From contig NZ_JAQSDC010000036.1 of NCBI RefSeq assembly GCF_029945705.1, positions 62,001 through 126,000 of the forward strand: a stretch of 64,000 bases of DNA, read 5' to 3'. Position 1 is the stretch's first letter, and each line of letters begins with the position of its first letter. Positions 19,067-27,850 of the stretch are shown piece after piece. A model generated the notes under the pieces. The model made no database searches and had not been told where the DNA came from. It saw only the letters and a list, made by a program, of their open reading frames with translations. Made by a program: the position numbers and the translations under genes. Source of the stretch: Methylotenera sp. GTDB taxonomy: Bacteria > Pseudomonadota > Gammaproteobacteria > Burkholderiales > Methylophilaceae.

Positions 19067-20428
19067 ATGAGCAATCAATTTACATTAATGAGTGAGCAGC
19101 GTTTTCGCCCATTCTTTTTTACACAGTTTTTAGGTGCATTTAACGATAATGTATTTAAAACCGCGCTCATTACCTTGGTCGCTTTTCATGCATCAAGCTT
19201 AAGTAGTATTGATGGCGCAACGCTTGCTACTTTGTTGCCAGGGTTGTTTATATTGCCATTCTTTTTGTTCTCCGCCACCGCAGGGCAAATCGCCGACAAG
19301 TTTGAAAAATCGCAAATCATTCGCTATGTAAAAGTATTTGAAATAGGCATTATGACCTTTGCCAGCGCTGGATTCTTTTTGCATAATATCTGGCTGCTCG
19401 CTGCCGCGCTATTCATGATGGGCATGCACTCAACAATTTTCGGCCCAGTAAAATATTCCTACCTGCCACAACACCTAAAAGCAACTGAGCTCATTGGCGG
19501 CAATGGCATGGTAGAAATGGGCAGTTTTGTGGCGATTTTATTAGGTCAAGTGCTAGGTGCTTCACTTGCCACTGTTGCACATCACGAGTTATTCACCAGC
19601 ATCGCCATTATCACCATTGGCTTTTTAGGTTATTTTAGCAGCCGCGGTATACCCAACTCCCCTGCAGCAGATGCCAGTCTTAAAATCAATTGGAACCCCA
19701 TCACCGAAACGGTAAAAAACGTTAAATTCATTTGGGCAGACCAAACCGTATGGCTAGCGATAGTTGGCATTTCTTGGTTCTGGTTTTACGGCGCGACTTT
19801 ATTGGCGCAATTTCCCAACTTTGCCAAAGACATTTTGCTAGGCAATGAAAGTGTTTTTATTTTACTGCTCTCTGTTTTTTCAATCGGCATTGGCATTGGT
19901 TCACTGATGTGCGAAAAGCTATCTAAAGGCAAGTTAGAAGTAGGTTTAGTGGTATTCGGTGCCATTGGTCTCACACTATTTGGCATAGATTTATATTTGT
20001 CCAGCACCTACCTCCATGAAACCGTGAATCTTAAATCGATGTTCGATTACAAATCTTTCATCACTTACAGCCATGCCTACAACCCTGAGGTCTACAGCTT
20101 TAACCATGAGTCTTTAGCACGCTGGCGCTTGCTGGCGGATATTGCCTTAATAGGCTTCTTTGGCGGGCTTTATATCGTACCTCTTTACGCCTTAATTCAA
20201 ACACGCGCTAAGAAAAGTCATCAATCACGCGTAATTGCTGCTAACAATATTATGAATGCTTTATTTATGGTCGTTTCAGCAGGCTTTTCTATATTGTTAT
20301 TGGGAAAAGGTCTGAATATCCCGCAGTTATTTTTAGCCACCGCATTGCTTAATGTATTAGTGACTATCTACCTATGCATTCGCCAACCTGAATATTTCAA
20401 AACATTTATCGCATGGATTAAACGTTAA
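19067..20428 (+). CDS. LplT-like lysophospholipid carrier (MFS)
   Basis: A 453-residue carrier with about twelve membrane segments. The N terminus RPFFFTQFLGAFNDNVFKTA and GPVKYSYLPQHL with ELIGGNGMVEMG match the LplT/Aas-linked MFS branch, which flips lysophospholipids across the inner membrane for re-acylation by Aas. Here it lies 7 kb after the aas-like gene on the same strand, with the YiiX-like, amidohydrolase, DUF2339 and DUF3999 genes in between. In some bacteria the two parts are fused in one polypeptide; here they are separate. Substrate assignment is by family only. Confidence 0.8.
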   Translation: MSNQFTLMSEQRFRPFFFTQFLGAFNDNVFKTALITLVAFHASSLSSIDGATLATLLPGLFILPFFLFSATAGQIADKFEKSQIIRYVKVFEIGIMTFASAGFFLHNIWLLAAALFMMGMHSTIFGPVKYSYLPQHLKATELIGGNGMVEMGSFVAILLGQVLGASLATVAHHELFTSIAIITIGFLGYFSSRGIPNSPAADASLKINWNPITETVKNVKFIWADQTVWLAIVGISWFWFYGATLLAQFPNFAKDILLGNESVFILLLSVFSIGIGIGSLMCEKLSKGKLEVGLVVFGAIGLTLFGIDLYLSSTYLHETVNLKSMFDYKSFITYSHAYNPEVYSFNHESLARWRLLADIALIGFFGGLYIVPLYALIQTRAKKSHQSRVIAANNIMNALFMVVSAGFSILLLGKGLNIPQLFLATALLNVLVTIYLCIRQPEYFKTFIAWIKR

Positions 20429-20496
20429 CTAATACGGCGATGCAAAACAACACGCTCAAAACAATAGTCAGTTAATTAACCAAATTGCTTTCACGA

Positions 20497-22128
20497 ATGA
20501 ATAAAATTACATCTAAACTCATTGCCCCAACATTCTTGTTATTCAGCCTTAACACGCAAGCCAGCCCTACTCTAGCTATTGAAGATGGTTTACTCGGTCT
20601 TTACTCTGCCGAGAATATTGAAATCACCACTGGGCGATGCCAAGACTGCGCCACGATTCCACAAGCACGCTGGTATTTTAAAAAGGAACTTATCGCAGTA
20701 CCTAAAAAAGGCGTGCCTATCGCAGGGTTTTCAAAAACAGCATTTAGTTTGCAAGAAGCCATAAACGAGCAAAATAATAATGCTTTACCACCTTTGATCT
20801 GGCTAGGCTCGCAGCATGTGATTCCACATGCAAGACTGAATGATAGCGGAACGATGCTGACTGAAGCATCAGGTTTAACCAGTCCATTTTCCATTATTGA
20901 TAAAATTCCAAGTAATCTATCCTATTGGAATGACAGCACCTTACAGTTTTTTAAACAACGTGATGTCAGGTTGCGTGGCGAGTTAACCGACAAAGGTTTT
21001 ATCGCGCGCACAGTTTGGCCACTTGATTTCAAAATTGATGCCAATGCAAATCTTAATGCATTGAAAGCTGATGAATCACTAAAAAGCTTAGTTCAATATG
21101 AAAATGGTGGCGCCAAAAGCGCGTACGAGAGCAGATTGCTGTGGGAGAAAACACCTGGCGTAGCAAAAGAAGTGGCAGGAAAAGCCGTACTCGCATTTAT
21201 GCTGAACGGCGCACAAGGTGATGACGACGAAGCGCATGGCGGCCATTTTGCTGTTGTGACAGGCCGAATGGAAACTGATGGCAACTATTCGCGTTGGCTG
21301 GTAAATAACTATTACAACCTTGCCTCGAATAGCGAAAAAGGCATCATCGCAGGCGTTACGCCAATGGATAAATACTTGACCGACCTTAATAGCGGTCAAA
21401 ACTTTTATCGCCCTTCTTATATGCTGGTTGCTGTACTTAAAAACGACAATGTACCTGCACAATTTCAGGCTACAACCAACCGCATTTATAACCAATTCTA
21501 TCGTAACGATTTTGTTTATGACCACTCTCGCAACAACTGCGCAGGCGTCAGCATCGATACACTGAGAGCACTAGGGTGGAACATTCCAATGCGCGGAGTT
21601 GAAAGCCAACTTAAAGCCTCGGCAGCCTACTTTTATGTAGCGGCCACTGAGATGAGCTTAACAAAAGGTCGTGCGATTTATGATTATCTAAACACCGAAA
21701 CTACGCGTCTTTTTCCAGCGGTTACATTTGATGCAATTGGCGAAGATTTATTATTAGGTGCCAATCAGTGGTCAAGAAAGCTTTACACCGACCACAACCC
21801 AACTACGCCTTTCATGCGCCAGATTGGCGAAGATATTGAAGCGATTTATTTTGTACGGATTCCGCAAATTCCTTCTAGCCGCGCCTTTGGCTTAGCACCT
21901 GTGTATAGCTTTGACCAATACCTGCAGCAAGCACCTGCTGACCGTAGCCAATGGAAAATTGTACCAACAACGCCAAATCCACTACCTGAAAGACTTAAAG
22001 ATGGCGCGGCGTTAAAGCTACAATCACCATCATTGATCCCTCTACCAATAGCCGCTGTATTGATGTTTATTATGGGTGGATTGACTTGGCTAATCCGTAA
22101 ACTGCTAAAGCGCAGAGCGAGAAATTAA
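20497..22128 (+). CDS. Membrane-anchored protein with a papain-like His...Cys pattern (unrecognised family)
   Basis: A 543-residue protein with a signal peptide (LIAPTFLLFSLNTQAS) and a C-terminal helix followed by basic residues (FIMGGLTWLIRKLLKRRARN). I do not recognise the family. Around residues 245-260 it has GGHFAVVTGR and about 95 residues later NNCAGVSIDTLRALGW, the His-then-Cys order of permuted NlpC/P60-type hydrolases, like the YiiX-like protein upstream. DDDE precedes the histidine. ATG 20497 is chosen for the signal peptide. There is no strong ribosome site. It follows the LplT-like gene by 68 bp and probably closes the envelope block. Confidence 0.6.
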   Translation: MNKITSKLIAPTFLLFSLNTQASPTLAIEDGLLGLYSAENIEITTGRCQDCATIPQARWYFKKELIAVPKKGVPIAGFSKTAFSLQEAINEQNNNALPPLIWLGSQHVIPHARLNDSGTMLTEASGLTSPFSIIDKIPSNLSYWNDSTLQFFKQRDVRLRGELTDKGFIARTVWPLDFKIDANANLNALKADESLKSLVQYENGGAKSAYESRLLWEKTPGVAKEVAGKAVLAFMLNGAQGDDDEAHGGHFAVVTGRMETDGNYSRWLVNNYYNLASNSEKGIIAGVTPMDKYLTDLNSGQNFYRPSYMLVAVLKNDNVPAQFQATTNRIYNQFYRNDFVYDHSRNNCAGVSIDTLRALGWNIPMRGVESQLKASAAYFYVAATEMSLTKGRAIYDYLNTETTRLFPAVTFDAIGEDLLLGANQWSRKLYTDHNPTTPFMRQIGEDIEAIYFVRIPQIPSSRAFGLAPVYSFDQYLQQAPADRSQWKIVPTTPNPLPERLKDGAALKLQSPSLIPLPIAAVLMFIMGGLTWLIRKLLKRRARN

Positions 22129-22146
22129 CTGTCAGCTAATTTAAAT

Positions 22147-22163
22147 CTAATGAATTTCATTAG
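22147..22163. repeat. Palindrome after the envelope block
   Basis: CTAATGAA-T-TTCATTAG is a perfect 8-bp inverted repeat around a single base, 19 bp after the preceding stop and about 105 bp before pqqA. It could be an operator or part of a weak terminator. Confidence 0.4.
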
Positions 22164-22268
22164 CTGTCATTCATGACTCTAGTCATTCCATTAATTCTCT
22201 ACAGGCATATAGTAGCTAAACGTTAAGCAGCAATGCGATACGAAATTAATCTAAAAAGGAGAACTATT

Positions 22269-22340
22269 ATGTGGACTACACCAGCTGCTACTGAAATGCG
22301 TTTCGGTTTTGAAGTTACAATGTACGTAATGAATAAATAG
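22269..22340 (+). CDS. pqqA: Free-standing PQQ precursor peptide
   Basis: A 23-codon gene encoding the precursor of pyrroloquinoline quinone, the cofactor of methanol and other quinoprotein dehydrogenases. The peptide starts MWTTPAATEMRFGFEV and ends TMYVMNK. It keeps the Glu15-x-x-x-Tyr19 pair (EVTMY) that PqqE crosslinks, and the conserved EMRFGFE core. AAAAAGGAGAA lies just before ATG 22269, a strong ribosome site. No pqqB, C, D or E follows; instead a terminator closes the unit and mltA lies on the other strand. So this is a solitary copy whose maturation enzymes must be encoded elsewhere. Confidence 0.95.
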   Translation: MWTTPAATEMRFGFEVTMYVMNK

Positions 22341-22365
22341 TTTCAAAATAAGCTTAGGCTTATGC

Positions 22366-22396
22366 AAAAAGGGTGCTTTATGCACCCTTTTTTATT
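22366..22396 (+). terminator. Intrinsic terminator of pqqA
   Basis: AAAGGGTGC (22368-22376) pairs exactly with GCACCCTTT (22382-22390) around a 5-nt loop and is followed by a T-run. It makes pqqA a separate transcription unit of about 100-200 nt. Confidence 0.9.
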
Positions 22397-22431
22397 TTCT
22401 ACCGCTTGCGACTAATAAATCAAATTTACAC

Positions 22432-23766
22432 TTATTTAATCACAAACTCTTTCGGTAAAAATACCCAAATCTTTCCAGATTGCTTCATGGCACCAGCTTT
22501 AGCACCTGCTTCATTGCCATCACCCCAATAAAAGTCAGCGCGCACGCCGCCTTTAATGGCACCGCCTGTATCTTGCGCCATCATAAAACGCTTTAATGGC
22601 TTGGCGCTATTGGGCTCGGTTGTAGATAAAAATACTGGGGCACCTAAAGGCACATATTTGGGGTCTATCGCCACAACGCGTTCACCCAGAATAGGCACGC
22701 CAAGCGCACCGAGCGGGCCTGGCAAACCTGCGGGTAGCTCTCTAAAGAACACATAACTTGGGTTGCTATTGAGTAATTCGCGAAGTTTAGTTGGGTTGTT
22801 GCGTGCCCAATTTTTAATGCCATTCATGGAGGCGTTGGCCATTGTTAGCTCACCGCGTTCCACCAGCAAGCGGCCGATAGAGTTGTAAGTCATGCCGTTT
22901 TGATCTGCATAGCCAACATGCACTTGCTCACCACTTTCTAGCTGTACGAGCCCTGAGCCTTGAACTTGCAAATAAAAAACATCGATGATGTCATCTATGT
23001 AGATAAACTCACGACCTTTTAACGGCGCCGCTTCTGACTCAATGTCAGCACGATTGTAATAAGGCACTAATTTATTACCTACCAAGCGACCACGTACGCG
23101 CTTGTATTTCAGTTCTGGAAACAAGCTATCTAATTCAACCGTTACCAAATCGGTGGGGACTTGATACAGAGGGTTGGCATATTTGGCGGACTTGAAACGG
23201 CTACCTTTGAGTATTGGCTCGTAATAGCCTGTAATTAATCCGCTATCTGTACCATCAATATTGGTCGTTCTATAGACAGAGAAATTTTGTTTGAAATACG
23301 CAAGAATGGCCTCTGAACTCGGCTTATTGGCTGTTTGATTATTGAGTTGTGTGGCGGCATTACAAACTTTTTGCCACATAGGTTTATTAATGAGGGCGCT
23401 GCAACTTTGCATCCAAGCTGGCCAAGATAAACTCAAATCAGATAAATTTTGTTTTGTTTGACCCAAACCGTCAACGTCTTCCCATAGCGCAGGTTTTAAT
23501 AAACCGTAATCGGCAATTTTAGAATCAGCAGGCTTGATGTCTGAAGGTTTTGCGTCAATAGGCTTAGCTTCTATTACTGGCTTATCTGGTTCAATAATTT
23601 GCACAGGGCTGGTATCAGGCGCCTTAACAGGATTTTTATTTGGGCTACAGTCACATTTAGCGATTGGCTTTGTGGGCGGAGTTGCCTTTAAAGTTTTACT
23701 AGCGCAAGCAGTCAGCCCGCCGCTAATAAATGCGATCAAAATAAGTGTTGTAATTCTTTTTATCAA
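22432..23766 (-). CDS. mltA: Membrane-bound lytic murein transglycosylase A
   Basis: Cleaves peptidoglycan glycan strands with formation of 1,6-anhydromuramic acid; an outer membrane lipoprotein. A 444-residue protein with lipobox LTAC at the end of a short signal (FISGGLTACAS), a Lys/Pro-rich linker to about residue 85, the MltA domain (GLITGYYEP, LYQVPTDLV, FYLQVQGSG) and the 3D domain with the catalytic-region aspartates (MAQDTGGAIKGGVRADFYWG). The frame opens with TTG 23766; no ATG lies before the signal peptide and the ribosome site is poor. The cysteine-rich CDCSPN after the lipobox is unusual. It ends the thiS-thiG-apaG-mltA series. Confidence 0.93.
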   Translation of the reverse strand: MIKRITTLILIAFISGGLTACASKTLKATPPTKPIAKCDCSPNKNPVKAPDTSPVQIIEPDKPVIEAKPIDAKPSDIKPADSKIADYGLLKPALWEDVDGLGQTKQNLSDLSLSWPAWMQSCSALINKPMWQKVCNAATQLNNQTANKPSSEAILAYFKQNFSVYRTTNIDGTDSGLITGYYEPILKGSRFKSAKYANPLYQVPTDLVTVELDSLFPELKYKRVRGRLVGNKLVPYYNRADIESEAAPLKGREFIYIDDIIDVFYLQVQGSGLVQLESGEQVHVGYADQNGMTYNSIGRLLVERGELTMANASMNGIKNWARNNPTKLRELLNSNPSYVFFRELPAGLPGPLGALGVPILGERVVAIDPKYVPLGAPVFLSTTEPNSAKPLKRFMMAQDTGGAIKGGVRADFYWGDGNEAGAKAGAMKQSGKIWVFLPKEFVIK

Positions 23767-23806
23767 TTGATTATTATCACTTTAGAGGCTAAACGAGAAT
23801 TCAACA

Positions 23807-24190
23807 CTAATGCAAAACTCTAGGCATATTAAGTACAAATGGCTGAATCTCAGCATCAAACTGCGTACCGTCATCTGCCACCATTTGATAAGTACCATGC
23901 ATTTCACCCATGGGCGTACTTAACACAGTACCGCTGGTATATTCAAAATGCTCATTCGGATTCAATAAAGGCTGCGCGCCAACAACGCCTAAACCTTTGA
24001 CTTCCTGCTGCTCACCATTCGCTTCTTTAATCACCCAATGACGACTAATCAGCTGCGCAGCCACGTTGCCAGTGTTAGCAATTTTAACGTGATAAGCAAA
24101 AGCGTAACGATTCCGTGCTATATCTGATTGATCTGCAAGAAATTCCGTTTCGACCGACACGGTGCATTCGTAATGCTTATCCGTGGTCAT
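23807..24190 (-). CDS. apaG: ApaG domain protein
   Basis: A 127-residue single-domain beta-sandwich protein of the ApaG family, with the signature [24 protein letters not shown] split around GxGVVGxQP and the later MHGTYQMV. ApaG is linked genetically to Co2+/Mg2+ handling and diadenosine tetraphosphate metabolism, but its reaction is not settled. Start ATG 24190 overlaps the thiG stop by 4 nt (ATGA), so it is translationally coupled to thiamine synthesis here. Confidence 0.95.
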   Translation of the reverse strand: MTTDKHYECTVSVETEFLADQSDIARNRYAFAYHVKIANTGNVAAQLISRHWVIKEANGEQQEVKGLGVVGAQPLLNPNEHFEYTSGTVLSTPMGEMHGTYQMVADDGTQFDAEIQPFVLNMPRVLH

Positions 24191-24972
24191 TTTGTCATCA
24201 AGCCTTCAGATGGAGAGCTTGGGCTTGCTGAATATAATTTTTTAGGCATACGCCCAGCCAAATACGCCTCACGTCCAGCTTGCACCGCTTTTTTCATGGC
24301 GGATGCCATCAAAACTGGATCACGCGCTGCGGCAATCGCTGTATTCATCAATACTCCTTGGCAACCAAGCTCCATAGCAATGGCTGCATCAGAAGCCGTA
24401 CCCACGCCAGCATCCACCAGTACTGGAATTTGCGCATTAGCAATGATAATTTGTAGATTCCATGGATTTAAAATGCCCATGCCTGAACCAATCAAAGACG
24501 CTAATGGCATCACAGCGCAACAACCAATTTCTTCTAACTGTTTGGCAATGATAGGATCATCCGAACAATACACCATCACGTCAAAGCCATCTTTTACCAG
24601 TGTTTTAGCTGCAGCGAGTGTTTCTATCATATTCGGGTATAGCGTATTAGGATCGCCCAATACTTCTAGCTTCACCAATTTGTGACCATCTAGCAACTCT
24701 CTTGCTAGGCGCAATGTGCGCACAGCGTCATCAGCAGAATAGCAACCTGCGGTATTAGGTAGATAAGTGAATTCCTCTGGTGGCAAGAAATCCAGCAAAG
24801 AAGGCTCGCCAGCATTTTGGCCAATATTAGTACGGCGTATCGCCACCGTGATAATTTCTGCGCCACTCACATCAATCGCCGCGCGTGTTTGTGCAAAGTC
24901 TGCGTATTTACCAGTGCCCACTAACAAACGAGATTGATAGCTTTTACCTGCTATTTTTAATAGATCTAACAA
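24187..24972 (-). CDS. thiG: Thiazole synthase
   Basis: Forms the thiazole phosphate moiety of thiamine from deoxyxylulose phosphate, dehydroglycine and ThiS-thiocarboxylate. A 261-residue TIM barrel. The Schiff-base lysine is K101 in LVKLEVLGD. The phosphate-binding region [19 protein letters not shown] and the C-terminal [17 protein letters not shown] are intact. The start is TTG 24972, supported by AGAGGA with 7-nt spacing. It lies 78 bp after thiS. thiE and thiC are not in the window. Confidence 0.96.
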   Translation of the reverse strand: MLDLLKIAGKSYQSRLLVGTGKYADFAQTRAAIDVSGAEIITVAIRRTNIGQNAGEPSLLDFLPPEEFTYLPNTAGCYSADDAVRTLRLARELLDGHKLVKLEVLGDPNTLYPNMIETLAAAKTLVKDGFDVMVYCSDDPIIAKQLEEIGCCAVMPLASLIGSGMGILNPWNLQIIIANAQIPVLVDAGVGTASDAAIAMELGCQGVLMNTAIAAARDPVLMASAMKKAVQAGREAYLAGRMPKKLYSASPSSPSEGLMTK

Positions 24973-25050
24973 TTTAGTATCCTCTTTAACATGATAGTTA
25001 GTGGTTAACGCAGTGTTCTGGCTGAAATTCTAGCGACTATTTTGTCAGCG

Positions 25051-25266
25051 CTAGCCGCCACCTACCGCACCAACTATTTCCAACTTATCTCCATCGGTTA
25101 ACTGCTTATCCGCAAACTGACTACGCGGCACTATTTCACCATTACATTCAATAGCAAGGCGTTTGCCTTCTAAATTAAGCTGGGCTACCAATTGCGCTAC
25201 TGTGAAATTTTCCGCATCAAAACTGCGAGGCTTACCATTAATAATGAGTTGCATTGTGACTGACAT
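25051..25266 (-). CDS. thiS: Sulfur carrier protein ThiS
   Basis: A 71-residue ubiquitin-like protein ending in Gly-Gly (GAVGGG), the tail that is adenylated and thiocarboxylated as sulfur donor for ThiG. ATG 25266 gives four extra residues. The internal ATG at 25254 (MQLIINGKPR) gives the usual 66-67-residue length and may be the true start; neither has a clear ribosome site. No TPP riboswitch signature (CUGAGA) was found upstream. Confidence 0.93.
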   Translation of the reverse strand: MSVTMQLIINGKPRSFDAENFTVAQLVAQLNLEGKRLAIECNGEIVPRSQFADKQLTDGDKLEIVGAVGGG

Positions 25267-25633
25267 CGCGTGAACTTTAGCAAGAAGTAATTATTGATGC
25301 GCCGCATAAATAATTACAATATAAAACATCATTTTACGAAATTAGTAGCTTATATAGCAAACCTTATCTCGACTATTTTCAGTAGCACTTTAATTTTCAT
25401 AGTACTTTGAAAGTATTCAAGAATCCAAAATATATGGACTATGTATTAAAAAATAGTTCACAGCACAGCATCTCAAATACGATGCGGCCCCTATTAAGCA
25501 GTCGTGATGTCATTTTATTAATTTGCATGCCTCTCAAATTGCCATGTTATTCAACATCATCCTTACCTTAATGAATTTCATCGTTGTACAATAGCAAAAT
25601 TATTTTTTTACACGATCATTTAGAAGGTAAGCA
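25267..25633. other. Divergent intergenic region thiS / dienelactone hydrolase
   Basis: 367 bp of AT-rich DNA between divergent genes. It must carry promoters for both sides, but I could not fix a clear -35/-10 pair. No TPP riboswitch, hairpin with U-run, or coding frame is evident. Confidence 0.5.
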
Positions 25634-26383
25634 ATGAAAGTTCAAAGCCAAATCGCAGACATCAATACCCCAACAGGTGTGATGCGCACGTATATTCATC
25701 GCCCTGTCGGCGGCAAACCTAGTGCTGGTGGCAAATTTCCTACCATTTTATTTTATTCAGAAATTTTTCAGCAAACTGGTCCGATTGAAAGCGCAGCTAA
25801 AATCATCGCTAGTCATGGTTATGTAGTGCTGGTACCAGAAGTATTTCATGAGTTAAATCCTATTGGCACTGTTCTGGCATATGACGATGCTGGTCGCGAT
25901 AAAGGCAATGCAGACAAAGCTGCCAAAGATGTGCAAGGTTATGACACAGATAACCAAGCAATGATTGCCTATATCAAACAACAAGATTGGTATGACGGCA
26001 ACATTGGCGCAATGGGCTTTTGTATCGGTGGTCACTTAGCTTTCCGCGCTGCCTTACAACCAGAAATCAAAAGTACCGCTTGTTTCTATGCAACCGATTT
26101 ACACTCAATGACTATTCCAAATAAACCAGGTCAGCACAGCATGGAACGCCTGAGCGACATTACTGGCGAGCTGTTGATGATTTGGGGCAAGCAAGATACG
26201 CACATTCCAACTGCTGGACGTACGCAGGTCTACAACAAGTTAACTGAAGCTAACCTCACATTTACTTGGCATGAGTTCAATGCACAACATGCCTTTATGC
26301 GTGATGGCGATGAGCGCTACGATGCGCAGACTGCCATACTATGCTATCAATTAGCGCTGAATCTATTCAGCAGAACAATGTAA
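25634..26383 (+). CDS. Dienelactone hydrolase family protein
   Basis: A 249-residue alpha/beta hydrolase with the nucleophile elbow GFCIGG (Cys in place of Ser, as in dienelactone hydrolases), an acid-region aspartate near WGKQDTHIP and the catalytic histidine in NAQHAFMRDG. The true substrate is unlikely to be chloroaromatic dienelactone; in this family many members are general esterases. GAAGG precedes ATG 25634. It is convergent with nhaR, with only 7 bp between stops. Confidence 0.85.
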   Translation: MKVQSQIADINTPTGVMRTYIHRPVGGKPSAGGKFPTILFYSEIFQQTGPIESAAKIIASHGYVVLVPEVFHELNPIGTVLAYDDAGRDKGNADKAAKDVQGYDTDNQAMIAYIKQQDWYDGNIGAMGFCIGGHLAFRAALQPEIKSTACFYATDLHSMTIPNKPGQHSMERLSDITGELLMIWGKQDTHIPTAGRTQVYNKLTEANLTFTWHEFNAQHAFMRDGDERYDAQTAILCYQLALNLFSRTM

Positions 26384-26390
26384 TCAAACT

Positions 26391-27287
26391 TTAACTTTTA
26401 AAAAGCGTTTGTTTCGCCGTATCGCGGATTGCCGCGACGGCTGGATGATCAAAACGCCGCTCAACTGAGATGGCGTAGTAATAATCTTGCACCTCTTCAG
26501 TTTTGCCAAGTTCAACCACCCCATACTGCCGCTCAATTTCCGATGCAATGACTGAAGGCGCCATAAAAATACCGATACCTGCCTGACCAAAAGCCTTCAT
26601 CAACGCACTGTCGTCAAATTCCCCAACAATTTGTGGGCGTATGCGCTTCGTATCAAACCAGCGCATTAACCTGCCTCGCATCATCGTATCTAAACTAGGC
26701 ACTAATAAGGGCGCATGACTCAAACTGGCAGGGAAGCCTTCTCTGTACTTTGCCGCCAATGTGGGTGTCGCAAAAAAACTGATGCCACATTCACCGAGTT
26801 TATGATTATCAGCTTTGATATCCAATTGCTCAGGCATAGGTCTATCTGACAGCACTAAATCTAAACGATGTATGGCTAAATCGCCCAGCAACTTATCTAA
26901 CTTATCTTCTCTGCAGATAATTTTTATCGGCTCATTCAGCGTCATCGCTGGCGCAAGTAAACGGTAAACGATTGATTTAGGCATCACATCGGCAATACCC
27001 ACTCTAAAAGTGGCCACTTGTTTCACGGTACCGCCACTTAGCGCTTGCTCCATCTCCGCACCTATTTCAAAAATCTCATCCGCGTAAGATAAAGCTAAAC
27101 GACCTGTTTCTGTCAGTTCTAGCCCACGGCCAACACGCTTAAACAATGTCGCTTCCAACGAAGTTTCCAACAATCCAATTTGACCGCTAAGCGTTTGTGG
27201 GGTGAGGTCAAGCTGCTCACTAGCACGGGCGATGCTGCCAGCGCGCGCCACTTGCCAAAAATAATTCAATTGTTTGTAGTTCAACAT
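26391..27287 (-). CDS. nhaR: LysR-type regulator, NhaR-like
   Basis: A 298-residue regulator with an N-terminal winged HTH (LNYKQLNYFWQVARAGSIARASEQLDLTPQTLSGQI) that is the NhaR signature within LysR regulators, and a C-terminal substrate-binding domain. NhaR in enterobacteria activates the Na+/H+ antiporter nhaA in response to Na+. No nhaA is nearby; the neighbours are a dienelactone hydrolase and a ribosome hibernation factor. Its target is therefore probably elsewhere or different. Confidence 0.85.
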   Translation of the reverse strand: MLNYKQLNYFWQVARAGSIARASEQLDLTPQTLSGQIGLLETSLEATLFKRVGRGLELTETGRLALSYADEIFEIGAEMEQALSGGTVKQVATFRVGIADVMPKSIVYRLLAPAMTLNEPIKIICREDKLDKLLGDLAIHRLDLVLSDRPMPEQLDIKADNHKLGECGISFFATPTLAAKYREGFPASLSHAPLLVPSLDTMMRGRLMRWFDTKRIRPQIVGEFDDSALMKAFGQAGIGIFMAPSVIASEIERQYGVVELGKTEEVQDYYYAISVERRFDHPAVAAIRDTAKQTLFKS

Positions 27288-27399
27288 AATAGGTCAACCA
27301 TCAGTTTTTTACGAGTTATCTATCAGTATAATCTTTATTTTTACGATGTGTTAATTCCCCTAGTATATACAAACGTTAATGCTTACTTAGGAGATTAAG

Positions 27400-27747
27400 A
27401 TGCAACTTGATATTCAAACAAATGGTTTTTCATTAACCGATGGAATTCGCGATTACGCCACACGTCGCATGCAGTTTGCGCTCGATAGAAATGATGGGCA
27501 TGTGATGCACGCTCGTATTAGCTTAGCCGACATCAATGGGCCGCGCGGTGGAATAGATAAAAGATGCCAAATTAATTTGGTATTGGCGGGACACAGTAAC
27601 ATTGTCATAGAAGACACTGAAGCTGATTTATATGTGGCTATTGATCGCGCGAGCGACCGCTGCGCTCGCACACTGACTAGACGACTGGAAAAACACCGTG
27701 AACATTCTTACGACTCTGCACCTATACCATTAGCCACAGATGACTAA
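27400..27747 (+). CDS. HPF/RaiA-family ribosome-associated protein
   Basis: A 115-residue protein with the S30AE beta-alpha-beta-beta-beta-alpha layout (LDIQTNGFSLTDGIRDYATRR at the start; a second helix LYVAIDRASDRCARTLTRRLEKHRE). Such factors bind the 30S decoding centre and inactivate or dimerise ribosomes in slow growth. It lacks the C-terminal dimerisation domain of long HPF, so it is a short form. TTAGGAGATTAAG gives a strong ribosome site before ATG 27400. Confidence 0.85.
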   Translation: MQLDIQTNGFSLTDGIRDYATRRMQFALDRNDGHVMHARISLADINGPRGGIDKRCQINLVLAGHSNIVIEDTEADLYVAIDRASDRCARTLTRRLEKHREHSYDSAPIPLATDD

Positions 27748-27850
27748 ACAAACTTAATGTTTTATAAATATTTTAGTTTTACCAGTACTTTAGCTTGAGC
27801 AAACTAAAGATGACATTAACCGCTCAATATTTGATGTTTTGGAGTTCGCA

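Noticed and set aside
25267-25633. TPP riboswitch upstream of thiS
   Set aside because: No CUGAGA core or typical paired arms on the minus strand.
26384-26390. Terminator between dienelactone hydrolase and nhaR
   Set aside because: Only 7 bp lie between the stop codons and no hairpin with a T-run is visible there.
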